From Atriophallophorus winterbourni (Eukaryota; Platyhelminthes; Trematoda; Plagiorchiida; Microphallidae), in assembly GCA_013407085.1 (NCBI GenBank), contig JACCGJ010001929.1, positions 186,001-250,000 of the forward strand: a DNA stretch of 64,000 bases, read 5' to 3'. A program made the position numbers and the translations under genes. This document shows positions 22,500 through 33,463 of this stretch, piece by piece. How positions within the stretch are numbered: the stretch's first letter is position 1; each line of letters opens with the position of its first letter. The notes beneath the pieces are model-generated. The model did no database searches. It saw nothing but the letters and a program-made list of their open reading frames with translations, and had not been told where the DNA came from.

Positions 22500-24900
22500 A
22501 GTTATCATCTTATAAAGTTTCATGTATTACAATGGCGTTTCCTTCATTAGTAACCAACGATAAATGATGCACGAATCATTTCGCAGTATATTACATTCCA
22601 TTATAGATCTTATCAGCATTGATATTGTAATATCCTCGATGAAAGTTTACCCAAATATTCACTTATATCGGAAATATCGATTTCAATAATGTTCGGTGGG
22701 CATCACTGTCAGCTTCACTAGTTCCAGATAATGCCCCGGTAATACGAAAGTGCGCGTTGTGTTTTAGTGTTTAGGTTTGTAACTATGGAAGAGTATCAAT
22801 GATATTTATACGCTGTAGCTTTTTAGAAGCAAATGATGAACAGCTATGGAAAGCGTTCGGTATATTAGAGAATAACAATTGATTATGCGTGCAAAATCAA
22901 ACGAATCTGTCCAATCATCAATAATTGCTACTAAATGGGGTGGGCAAAAATGTATCTGGAGAAGTCCGAATTGTTCTGCAAGCTATGAAGTCATTCATTT
23001 AAAATTATAGCATCGCTTTTAAAACCAATGAGTTGTCGTTGTTGTGCAAAGACCAGTTCTGTGATAACAATACGCTCCTGACATAAAAGCTTCGTCAAAC
23101 AATGGGTAGGAAAATGAATGAGACTGGTGCATGTTTCCGGAATTCATTCTATGATGTTTATTTAAACAAAAATATTTTAACAGATGACGATTATTATCAA
23201 TAAAAAATTCCAGCGTGCTTAAGTAATTTCTTCCATCAACTTGTTGAGATATGGATAGTTTATGCGTAAAACGGTGGTGTTTTGTAGTTGAAAAATTCTA
23301 GCAATGCTGTTTTCATCGGGAATATTTTCATTGAGAAAAAAATCTTCATGGAGCAAAACAGATGGTAGTCGGATGTGGTACCGTCTGGACTATATGGCAG
23401 GTGTCAATAATTCTTCCAGTCCAAATGAAGCAGTTTCTGTCCAGCCAATTTCGCGATATGCATACAGGAAACCCGAGCTTATTGATTTCGGACGTTTTGA
23501 GCGAATAGTATCGGCTATACGTTGAAACCCAAAAGCGTAGACTTCAGAATTGATGGTCATATTCCGCGTAAGCAACTCTCAATGCTAAGAACCATTTAAA
23601 TCCCATCAAATACACTTAGGAATTACTTGTCGCTGATGTACCTCTGATTTGAGAACGGTACGTTTGACCGACAGTTTGACCGACATACGCGCATGATATT
23701 CCGCGAGTTGCGTTTACATTAGGGACCCTTTTCGCCTCTCCAGTGATCAGCGTGTCTAACCAACAGAAGACGTGTTTTTTGGATAGAAGCTCAGTGCACG
23801 CTTCAACTACGTGGAGAATAACTTTTCGGAAAGATCGTGGTGATCCTAAACTTTCATTTTGCTAAATTTGCCTATCGTCGCTAGGTGCCGAAATCTAAGG
23901 CTTTGCTCATCTTTCGGGTTAAAAAACGTGGATTATCCTATACTGTCTATCACAGCTCTTATTCAACGAAAGCAGAATGCTGTTTAGGGCGTTGTTGGTC
24001 CCTGCGAATTCTCCAGCCTTGAATTTATCGAACAAATCATGCAGGACCTTTTCTGAGAAATATTGTTATCATCGAAGTCTAGCAATAAACGAATATGTGA
24101 TTTGGCTGCCTTCCTGCCAGAATGGTTATCATACAGTTCACTGTGCGTATTGGTTTGTGAGAGTACTTTGGCAACTGTTCGGCGAATCCTGTTGCACATC
24201 GGTAACAAACTCTCATTTTTTGCAACATTCAAATCGTCTGACTCGCCCATGACAAAGAACTTTTACTGGTCTCGCTATGCACTCACCAATGTGTCAGTTA
24301 TTTTTTATCTGCTCTATCTGCCTCAGCAACCCAGGTTTATTCAGGCTAATCTGTACCTTCATATTTTGAATTTTTGCTGTCCTATAAATACAGTCCATGT
24401 CAACGGCCAACACACATTGGACCATGGACTCCAGCTCACGTTCCATTCCTGCCTCGTTCAGTTTTCCTGATTTTTGGGTTAAAACAAGGCATCGATTGAC
24501 AGAATGCAACGGCTGTTTCTGCTACATCATCCACTTCACCATAGCAATTTATCCACGAGTTAATTCAACATGTTAACTCAAAGTGATTTACCTTTGTTGC
24601 GACAATTACTTAAACTCCTGCTCGATGTGAAGCAATCTGGACAAGCCTCGTCAAGCGATTACAAACCTCTATAAGTTAATACCCTTCAGCGAGTTCCACT
24701 TCGATCCAAGGTCAACGTGAATTTCGACACTTGGTTTTGCGATATGAAGACATCTTCTGTGTCGAATTCAGTGGTGCGGAAGATAGCGCAGAAGCCAGAC
24801 TACTGTTGAGCAGGAGAGATGAAGTCTTGGCAACTTTAATGAACCGAACAAATAATGAGCGTTCATTCGGGGCTTTACGCTTACTTCTAGGTCACGCCAA
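22500..24900. other. Unassigned region, decayed coding-like stretch at 23.6-24.5 kb
   Basis: No intact gene. Minus-strand frames between about 24510 and 23650 look like decayed protein-coding sequence: NRCLVLTQKSGKLNEAGMER, GLLRQIEQIKNN, then in another frame HDLFDKFKAGEFAGTNNALN and HVFCWLDTLITGEAKRVPN. Frameshifts and stops break it. I do not recognise the family; it could be a host pseudogene or an unfamiliar transposon. Confidence 0.35.
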
Positions 24901-24905
24901 CTTGC

Positions 24906-25250
24906 CGTCAATTCAATTCAATTCAATGGTCTAAAAAAACAGCCTTACAAAAACCACAGAATCATATGGGAATTACGAATAAAATATGTAGTAAAAAGCG
25001 GGATTTGTTTGCCTACTGAGCAGTTCAGGAATCAGGTAAAAATCCATAAGCAGAAATTGTTTTCAACCGGTTGGATGGGGTAAAGATGTATAGTTTACTT
25101 CGATGCATGGCTTTAAATATTTAATGGTATCAAGAAATACCATCTTCGATTGCCAGTCGCAAAACACTTCTCTTAGCTCACCAAAGCAGAAATGTTCTGC
25201 ACATTCTTAAAAATACGGAAAAATGTTGCACAAACTTAATAGAATGTGTT
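24906..25250 (-). mobile_element. CR1-like LINE 3' end with (GAATT)n tail
   Basis: The minus strand matches the 3' UTR of the CR1-like element at 27490-27730 for more than 200 bases, sharing AAACTATACATCTT and GAAAACAATTTCTGC, and ends in the same GAATT-type tail after TTTAGACCATT. It contains only the 3' terminal part. Confidence 0.7.
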
Positions 25251-25459
25251 TCGAGTTTTCCACCGATCCCGATTTTCTCTGCTAAAGGTCAGCGTACGAT
25301 AGACGTTAAGGATGCAGATGAGCTGACATGACAATGATCAACTGGCACAATGGTCTGCATTTCATATCCAAACAAGTAACTTATAAGAAAGTTAATATAT
25401 TTCTTAGATTCTACTTCAACTCATGGATCAATTTAGTTAGCACCAAGAATATCCTGGTT

Positions 25460-28400
25460 CCCAAGGTTGTCACAGCCCGGGGTGGTGGTGGGGATAAGCT
25501 CCCGCTACATACAAAATGCTCCCATACGGCGTGCGTCTCAAATAGCCTCTGACAACCGAAGCCCAACTCCTGGCCTGCTCGTGGCGGAACTGCTCCTACT
25601 GACAGGAGAAGGGGTGAAGGCGGGTGACTGGCGCTCCAAAACCAGTCCGCTTCGGGTAGATGGAGCTCGTCAGCCTGGGAGGGCAGTCCATCTAGGGGAT
25701 GGAAACCCTGACTCCAAACCTCCGCTTCCTGCGATTTACACAATCACAATACTCCGCCGAGGACGGTCCCAAGCCCGTCTGCAAAAGGAGGAGGGTTAGA
25801 CGCGGGGTCAGCAACCCCACTCTGTAAAAACCTCAAACCGCTACTGAAACCAAAGCAACATGTCATACCAAAGTAAGATCTTCATGCTTGAATCGAGAAG
25901 AAACCTCATCTGAGGTAAAAATGAAGCAGACTGGTGAAAGCCCACCGGAAGCCAGTCAGCAGATGAATCTTCTGTCGATGAAAGCAACAACAAAGATTGC
26001 CACATGGAACGTCCGTACGATGTATGAGACCGGAAAGGCTGCACAGGTCGCGAAAGAAATGCAAAGGTATGGTATACAACTGCTGGGAATATGTGAAGGT
26101 AGATGGAATGGATCTGGTATGTTGGTTTTGACATCCGGGGAACGGATTATTTACTCAGGTCATGAAGATGAGAACCATAGTCATTCGGAAGGCGTCGCCA
26201 TTATGTTATCCCCAATAGGTGCAGGCGCTCTCATTGGATGGGAACCCGTTGACTCACGGATAATCACAGCCAGATTCAACTCCAAGGATAGAAATGTGAC
26301 GGTAATTCAATGTTATGCGCCCACAAACAATGCTAGCCTTGAGTCGAAATAAGAATTTTACGTGCGTCTGCAGTCTGTCCTAGATAAGACACCCAAGCGA
26401 GACTGGACTCGAGCAGTAGATGCTGGAGATACTATCCATGTATGTTACCTCGATATGTTGAAAGCATTTGACCGTGTAAACCACAGTATTCTCTTGCAGA
26501 AGCTGGAACGTTGTGTATCACTGGCAGTCTGTTAGCATGGTTAGAAAATTACCTGACTGATCGGTTTGTTCAAGTCTCTGTGGACGGTGCTCTATCGAAG
26601 TCGGTAGCCGTGACAAGTGGAGTGCCTCAGGGATCCGTCATCGGACCAATCCTCTTCGCGCTTTATGCTAATGACATACCAGCTCTCATCAAATGCAAGA
26701 TCGTACTGTTCGCGGACGATATAAAAGTTTGGTCTAAGATAAGTAAGTCGGAGGACTGCGAACTGCTCCAGAAGGATCTGGACAACCTCCAGGCTTGGTC
26801 CCTAAAAAAATCGCATATTTTTCAATTTCCAAAAGTGTCACATGTTAAACATTGGCAAATATGTGGAGTACCAGTATTTTCTTGGATCACACAGCCTCTC
26901 GTGGACCATGGAACATAGGGACTTGGGTGTGTTAATAAGCAACACCCTAGGGATGTCGAGCCACTGCAACTACGTCTATCGCAAAACATCACAGAAATTG
27001 TCACTCCTAAAGAGAATTTTCGGTAGGTTCTTAAAACAGACAATTCCCTGTATTATAAATACGTACATCAGGCCCACGATAGAATATGCGGTTCAAGCAT
27101 GGTCGCCATGGCTTAAAAAAGATGTTGCGACTTTGCAACGAATATATCATCGAGCTACCAAACTTGTCACTGGACTCAGCCGGAAACCCTACAATGAGCG
27201 AATCAAAACGCTAAATTTATTTGATTATCCACGTCGTCGTCTCCGAGGGGATTTGATTCTGGTTTACAATATTTTAAATACCCAAAATCACCCTCTACAA
27301 TGCTTATTGAATCTACGGAGCTCGCATAATACAAGAGCTTACACATTTACTCTAACTGTCCCTCACTCGAGACTAAACTGCAGACGACATTGTTTCGCCG
27401 TGCGAGTTTGTTTTACTTGGAACAATCTGCCAGATAATGTTGTGAACTCACCAAACCAGCAAACTTTCAAGAGAAGCCTTGATGCCTATTTGACCATAAA
27501 CCCCTGCATCGAGGAAAACTATACATCTTAACACCATACACCTACATTTGTTATCCCACCAATCGAAAACAATTTCTGCCCTTTGGATATTTACTTGATT
27601 CTTGAACTGCTCAGTAAGCAATCTAATCCCATTTTTGCTTGTTATATTATTCGTTGTTGTCATATTATTCTGTGGTTTTTTGTAAAGCTATATGCATTTT
27701 AGACCATTAAAATTGAATTGAATTGAAATGAATCAAGATTTTGATGAGTGACATGAACGCGAAATTGGGTCCAGACAATACAGGGAGAGAATCTGTGATG
27801 GGTACGCATACCCTAGGTGAAATGAATGAGAACGGTGAACGTTTCGCAGATTTTTGCGCGCTCAACGATCTGGTCATCAGAGGCAGCATCTTTCAACACC
27901 GGAACATCCACAAGGCCACCTGGACATCATCTGATGGTGTTACTGCCAATAAAATCGACCACCTATCGATTTCACGAAAATTGAGACATAGTCTCCTTGA
28001 TACACGTGTAATGCGAGGTGCGGATGTTGCTTCAGACCACTACATTCTAATGGCCACAATTAAAATCAAGTTGAGAGCTTTCTACGAAACCGGCAGTCGG
28101 CTTAGTGTAAAGTATCACACACAGAAACTATGGGAAGAGCGTACAAGAGAGATTTTCTCAATCTCACTGAAAAACAGATTCGAATCGCTCAACAACTTAA
28201 CCCCTGAACTCCCAATAAATGAACACTGGACCGCTCTGAAAGACTGTTGGCAAGACACTTGTAAGCACGTAATTGGCAGACGGGTAAAGAAAGACAAAGA
28301 GTGGATCTCGAGTGAGACTTGGACACTGTTCAACTCGAGAAGGCAGCTGAAACAACAGATCCTCCGGTGTAAGGACACCAAGCAGAAAAACCAACTGATC

Positions 28401-30265
28401 AAACAATACGGCTCCCTAAATAAAGACGTGAAACGAAGTGCCAGAAGTGACAAGAGGCGGTTCTATAAAATGCTGGCAACGGAGGCGGAAAATGCAGCAG
28501 AAAAGAGAGACCTGAACACCGTCTACAACATTACCAGAACCTTATCAGGAAGGAAAATACCTTACGGCAAAATAATAAAGGACGGTGAAGGTAACCTTAT
28601 CAGTCAGGAATCGGTGCAAAGAAAGCGATGGATGGAGCACTTCAAGGAACTCCTAAATCGACCAGCACCTACTTTAGTCACTGACATTCCACCTGCAGCA
28701 AATTTGCTAGACGTAAACACCGATCCCCCGGTCGAAAAGAGATCCTTTTTGCCTTAAAATCGCTGAAGAATGGCAAAGCACTAGGTCCAGATGGGATTCC
28801 ACCAGAAGTTCTGAAGGCTGATTTGGACACCTCGGCTGATATGTTACTTCCTCTGCTGCAGAAAATCTGGTCAGAAAGACGGGTCCCAAATGATTGGAAG
28901 AGAGGTCATCTGGTCAAACTTCCAAAGAAAGGGGATCTGAGGCTATGCAAAAACTGGCGAGGTATCATGCTGCTCTCAGTCCCTAGTAAAGTACTTACGC
29001 GCATCATCCTTCTGCGTTTGCGCGACGCTATCGATCAAGTGTTACGGCCAGAGCAATCGGGCTTCAGAAAACAAAAGTCTGGTATCGACCAAATTGCGAC
29101 CCTCCGCATAATAATTGAACAAAGCATTGAATGACAATCGCCTCTTTGCCTCAACTTCATAGATTTTGAGAAAGCCTTCGACAGTGTGGACCGCGAATTC
29201 ATATGGAAGCTTCTGCCACACTATGGGGTCCCACCGCTGTACATGGACCTCATAAAGCAGCTGTATGAAGGTGCCTCCTGTCAGGTAATTCACAACGGAA
29301 GACTGACCGATCCATTTGGAGTTGAGACTGGCGTTCGCCAGGGATGCCTGTTGTCCCCAATGATTTTTCTGTTGGTAATAGACTGGATAATGAAACAGAC
29401 AGTAAAAGGTGAGAGGAACGGTATCGATTGGAAGGAATCCGACCATTTGGAGGATCTGGAATACGCTGATGATGTCTGCTTGATATCACGTGACCCCCAA
29501 CGTCTTCAGAGAAAGACCGATAGACTAGCACACTTTGCTTCATATGCAGGACTACGCGTCAATACCGAAAAAACAGAAGTCTTCCGTGTGCTAACTGATG
29601 AGCACCCATCAATCACCATCAATGGTAAAGCAGTCAAAGACGTCACGCAATTCGTCTACCTCGGCAGCATTGTTTCAATAAGTGGTGGCACGGACGAAGA
29701 CATAGTCGCCAGAATCGGCAAAGCAAGATACGCGTTCATAGCTTTGAAACCCATTTGGGAGTCGAAGGTTCTATCAAAACGCACGAAACTCCGTATATTC
29801 AGAAGCAACGTCAAATCCGTGCTACTCTATGGATCGGAAACCTGGCGAGTGACAGCAAAGTCTTCTGACCGCTTGCAATCATTCCACAATAATTGCCTTC
29901 GTCGAATTATTGGGGTAAAATGGCCAGAAAAGATAAGGACTCAAGACCTGTGGCAGATTGCTGCTGAGGACCCGATCGCCCAGCAGATCAGTAGAAGAAA
30001 GTGGAGATGGGTTAGGCACACCTTGCGGAAACCTTATGATGACATCACCCGTCATGCTCTGGTATGAAACCCAATCGGGAAGAGACTGTTCGGACGCCCA
30101 AGGCTATCTTGGAAGCGCTCGTGTGAAGAGGAAAACCGCAAGTGTGGACTTAACTGGAACGACATCAAACTGGCTGCTATGGACAGACCAAACTGGAGAC
30201 AAGTTGCCGAGGCCCTATGTTCCTCCAGGAACTCAAGGGATTAAGTCAAGTAAGTCAAGAATATC
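25460..30265 (+). mobile_element. Nearly full-length RTE (SR2-like) LINE with a nested CR1-like insertion
   Basis: A GC-richer 5' UTR (about 25460-25880) leads to an endonuclease starting near the ATG at 25921: KIATWNVRTMYETGKAAQV, LLGICEGRWNGSG, CYAPTNN. A CR1-like element then interrupts it at about 26408-27733. The frame resumes with SDMNAKLGPDNTG, KIDHLSISRK and VASDHYIL. The reverse transcriptase (28765-30060) has NGKALGPDGIPPEVLK, PEQSGFRKQKS, FIDFEKAFDSVDR, GVRQGCLLSPMIF and LEYADDVCLIS, then a C-terminus with FGRPRLSWKRSCE. Defects: TAA at 26350, a frameshift near 28740, and TGA at 29132 and 30065 where a tryptophan is expected. The 3' end has an AAGTC-type tail near 30240-30260. Confidence 0.88.
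26408..27733 (+). mobile_element. CR1-like LINE nested in the RTE endonuclease
   Basis: 5'-truncated copy starting inside the reverse transcriptase: CYLDMLKAFDRVNHSILLQK, then TSGVPQGSVIGPILFALYAND, VLFADDIKVWSKIS. After a frameshift near 26810 an open block at 26842-27531 follows with RDLGVLISNTLGMSSHCNYV, IEYAVQAWSPWLKKDV, RIYHRATKLVTGL, RRHCFAVRVCFTWNNLPDN. The 3' UTR ends in TTAGACCATT and a GAATT-type tail. It joins RTE sequence on both sides, so it inserted later than the RTE. One frameshift is the main visible lesion, so it is relatively young. Confidence 0.88.
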
Positions 30266-30289
30266 CTGCACAGAATCAAAAGTAATTAC

Positions 30290-30920
30290 TACCCTGGTGT
30301 ACACATATGCTGAATTTCAAGGAACTTCATAGCGCATCAAAGTGTCACCCCGCAAAGATGGGGAATATCCATCCCCAATTTGCTGTTCAAGCCACGACTA
30401 AATACGTGCTAGTTACAGATCTTATTGCCGTTCTAGATAGTGCAAATATGTCAAGACGCCGTATTAACCATTACGGCAAACGGCTAGATGCCGAGGTGTT
30501 GGAAATGGGTAATGCCGGTAGGTTTATTAAAGTATATAAATCTACACGAACTTGTGATCAACAGTTATTCAACTGTACAATAGGTCAATATTCAATTTAT
30601 GCTTATCATTAAATGTATTGTTTTCCAAAAATTTTTACTAAACCATTAGTTTAGGTATATTTGCGCATGTGAACCAGGGTATCGAATGACCCTGACCAAG
30701 TTTATTTCCATTCAATTAACGGGGCTGACAAAATTGTCAAAATATTCCATAGCTTTTCCTACTTGACTCGGCATCTCACAAGATTTAGTCTAAACTGATA
30801 TTCTGTAAGGTAAACTACAGGTGGATAATGTAGTGATACATAATCATCTTGTCTATTCATCACACTTCGTCCAACGAGGCTTCTGTGTCAGAAGAGAAAC
30901 GTTAACCTGAATCTGTTGTG
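30290..30920 (+). mobile_element. Penelope-like element 3' remnant
   Basis: The open frame at 30307-30612 has a C-terminal part (LIAVLDSANMSRRRIN, GKRLDAEVLEMGNAG) that aligns position by position with the endonuclease end at 16.9-17.1 kb. The following 300 bases are also similar (TGTGAAC..TGACCCTGACC) and end in a hammerhead-like stem at 30871. It abuts the RTE 3' end. Strongly diverged and not functional. Confidence 0.6.
30871..30906 (+). ncRNA. Degenerate hammerhead ribozyme-like motif
   Basis: Stem II is intact (GCTTCTG, TGT loop, CAGAAG) and is followed by GAAA at 30896-30899 and CGTTAA. The CTGACGA core has become CCAACGA, so cleavage activity is unlikely. Same position relative to the endonuclease end as the motif at 17378. 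Confidence 0.55.
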
Positions 30921-32460
30921 ACTGACTGCATGTAATGATCTACACTACAATAATGCTGTTATTTACAATTGTGTTCGAAATGAATTGATGGCTACATTTA
31001 CTTGCTCATACTGTGTACACATTATACACCGTTAGAACAAAAATTAGCACGGTGGAGTGCTGAGCGCCGGATTCCAAACTATTCATCGTCATTCAACTAC
31101 ATCGGTTTGCCAGATTGAATGTTACACGGTCTTTGCTTTATCGAGGCTCATGTTGCGGTTTGTATCCAGAAATTGTTCTCGTGAATCCCTAATGGAGGAT
31201 GGCTATTCTTTATGTCAGCCGTTTCCGTCATTGTCATATGGTCAATCTTGTCCATCAACATTTTAGCGCCTATAACACTATAAATGTCACAAAGTTGCTT
31301 TTGGTTCAATTAAACACAGTTTCAGACTGATTGAGCAGTCTTCATAATGAAAATAAATCTGTGTGATTTGTACACTGTGAAGCTCACATCTTCCTGTCAT
31401 ACACAGCACAATTGGTTCCTGACTGTTAGCCGTCATCAGGTGGAGACATCAGGTTCGTTGAGATTTGGAACAGTGGTAAAGTGGTTAACAAAGTTTACTT
31501 AAATGCAACTGTTAAATAGGGTTCTTACAAATTTTCAAATACAGAATCGCAAAGTGATTCCTGTTCAAGCACTCAAGGCGCTTATAAATGATAAATATAT
31601 TGTGGTGTTCACATGTCCCTCAATTATGATTTCTGTACGTTCAAGTAGTTTCGTTGTGAGCGAGCCTTTGTATAGAAATGTTACCAAGCAATTTCGCTAA
31701 CCGATTGACTTCAAGCCATTTTTGCATAAATTTAGTCATTTTTGCATGTCAAGTGAGTGTAATGTGCTTATTAAAACCAATTAATGGCCAAGCAATATCA
31801 ATTTTACTTAATGGATTGTTGATTCTCGCATCCACTACAATTAAACTCGGATTAGTAAGATTTGTATTCATCAAGTAAACAATGAAAAATATCAGGTTCA
31901 TTAGGCCTAGAAAGTTAAACAAATTTCCGATTCATGTCCGAGGTTGAATTGACGATTGGATTCGTAAAACCAGCCACGACGATGATTGTCCGAATCATGT
32001 AATGCTTCCGAAACAAGCGTTGAAACCCTTATTCATCATTTGCACCTAGGTTAAAGAAGTATTAACCAACGAAATTAGACTTTAATACTGTTCTTGCTTG
32101 TCTAACTAATCTCGCAAGGTTTATTTGCCATGGATCAACTAATATCACCGCAAGACAATGTGTCGTCTTTCTTACAGGCCCCACGCTTACGCTCAACTAA
32201 AGACTGCTTGAATTTCAAACTAGACTATCTGGCTATGTACAGCGCTTCAACTCCGCACAGTGTTGTGACAAAATTTTGCCAACAGAATTTGAATAAAGTA
32301 ACTCAAACCTTATATTTGGGAGTATATGTCTAAACAAATATTCTTAAAATTTATTGGAACAGCTTTTCATACCCGCCAGGCGGAAACGGTAATCGGAGAG
32401 ACAAAAACAGTGCTCGAATCTTGAACGCAAGATCTCGTCTGGACCACCGCAGAAAAAGAC
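30921..32460. other. No gene seen
   Basis: AT-rich spacer. A segment near 31225-31275 resembles 50745-50800 and may be a further scrap of Penelope-like terminal repeat; nothing else is recognisable. Confidence 0.35.
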
Positions 32461-32469
32461 CTCGGTATC

Positions 32470-33010
32470 TGGGCGTCGTTTAAACTTAAGCCCGGACATC
32501 ATTGCCGGACCGTGTACAACATAGCTGCCGTATCTTGAGTCTTCTAAAAAGGATATTCAAGATATTCACTCCCGAAACATTGCCCGAGTTAATTAATACT
32601 TATGTACGTCCTGTTATGGAATATTCCATCCAAGCAAGGATACCATGGTTGAGGAAGGATATCGAACTACTTGACAGGATTTATCATCATGCGACAAAGT
32701 TGATCTCACGATACAGAACACGAAAACATTCAAAGGCTTTAAGCATACCGCATTCTCGATTGGATATTCGTCGTATATTTTCCTCGTTCAGAATCTGTTT
32801 CACTTGGAAATCATAAGCTCGGAATCTGTTGCGGTTTTCGCTTCTAAACTCGATGGGTCTAAGACGAACCGTGTGGTATGTGACCGTCCCTATTGATTTT
32901 TGAGAGATTTGTGTAATTTTACTCATTGTACCTGTCATCCTATGGTTATTGTTAAGCTTACTGCTTTTTCTATCATAAAACTTTCTGCGTTCTGATTTCA
33001 AATGCACATG
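32470..33010 (+). mobile_element. CR1-like LINE C-terminal fragment
   Basis: The open frame at 32502-32816 has ILSLLKRIFKIFTPETLPEL, NTYVRPVMEYSIQARIPWL, LLDRIYHHATK and IPHSRLDIRR, then a 3' UTR that matches the one at 12300-12470 (CTGTCCCTATTGATTT, GGTTATTGTTAAGCTTACTG). An internal deletion joins the thumb directly to the C-terminus. Confidence 0.75.
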
Positions 33011-33205
33011 AACTGAAAACAACCCCTTTTGACCCTGCTTTCATATCTTACACGGCCCCCTAACTTCGTAATCTTAAATTAAAATTTTGTATGAGTGCAA
33101 TAGCTCTGATCTGCACAATCAGATTGTTCTCACTGCTCGCAAATTCCACAATGATAATGAGATGCAATCGAGAACAAGCTGAAGTTTTACTCCATTTGTC
33201 GCATT

Positions 33206-33211
33206 TTTATT
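33206..33211 (-). promoter_or_regulatory. Possible polyadenylation signal
   Basis: AATAAA on the minus strand, about 250 bases past the stop codon of the first cyclase-like gene. Plausible only by position. Confidence 0.35.
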
Positions 33212-33463
33212 CTTTTGTTAAACTATCACTGTGGTACTAATCCCGCTATATCAATGTTCCAGACCTATTCACGTTAGAACGGGTGCACGTGGGTGAAATC
33301 ACAACATTTGGTTTGAGACAATTCATTGAAAGATAAATATATAGTAACATACAACACGAGATAACGCCGAGAAAGCGGAATTTGTAAAGGCATTCACTCT
33401 GCAATCTGGAAACGTAAGTTCTAATCGTGGATTTTGTTAAATCGTGATAGTATGAAAATATAT

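Noticed and set aside
25411..25799. 110-codon frames on both strands in the GC-rich stretch
   Set aside because: Lie in the RTE 5' UTR; low stop frequency follows from higher GC. The same sequence heads the short RTE derivative at 52.8-53.1 kb as non-coding.
29132..30067. TGA codons at two expected tryptophan positions in the RTE, suggesting TGA recoding
   Set aside because: Simple TGG-to-TGA mutations explain them. The intact host genes use TGA as a normal stop (1683-1685), and the same RTE also has a TAA and a frameshift.
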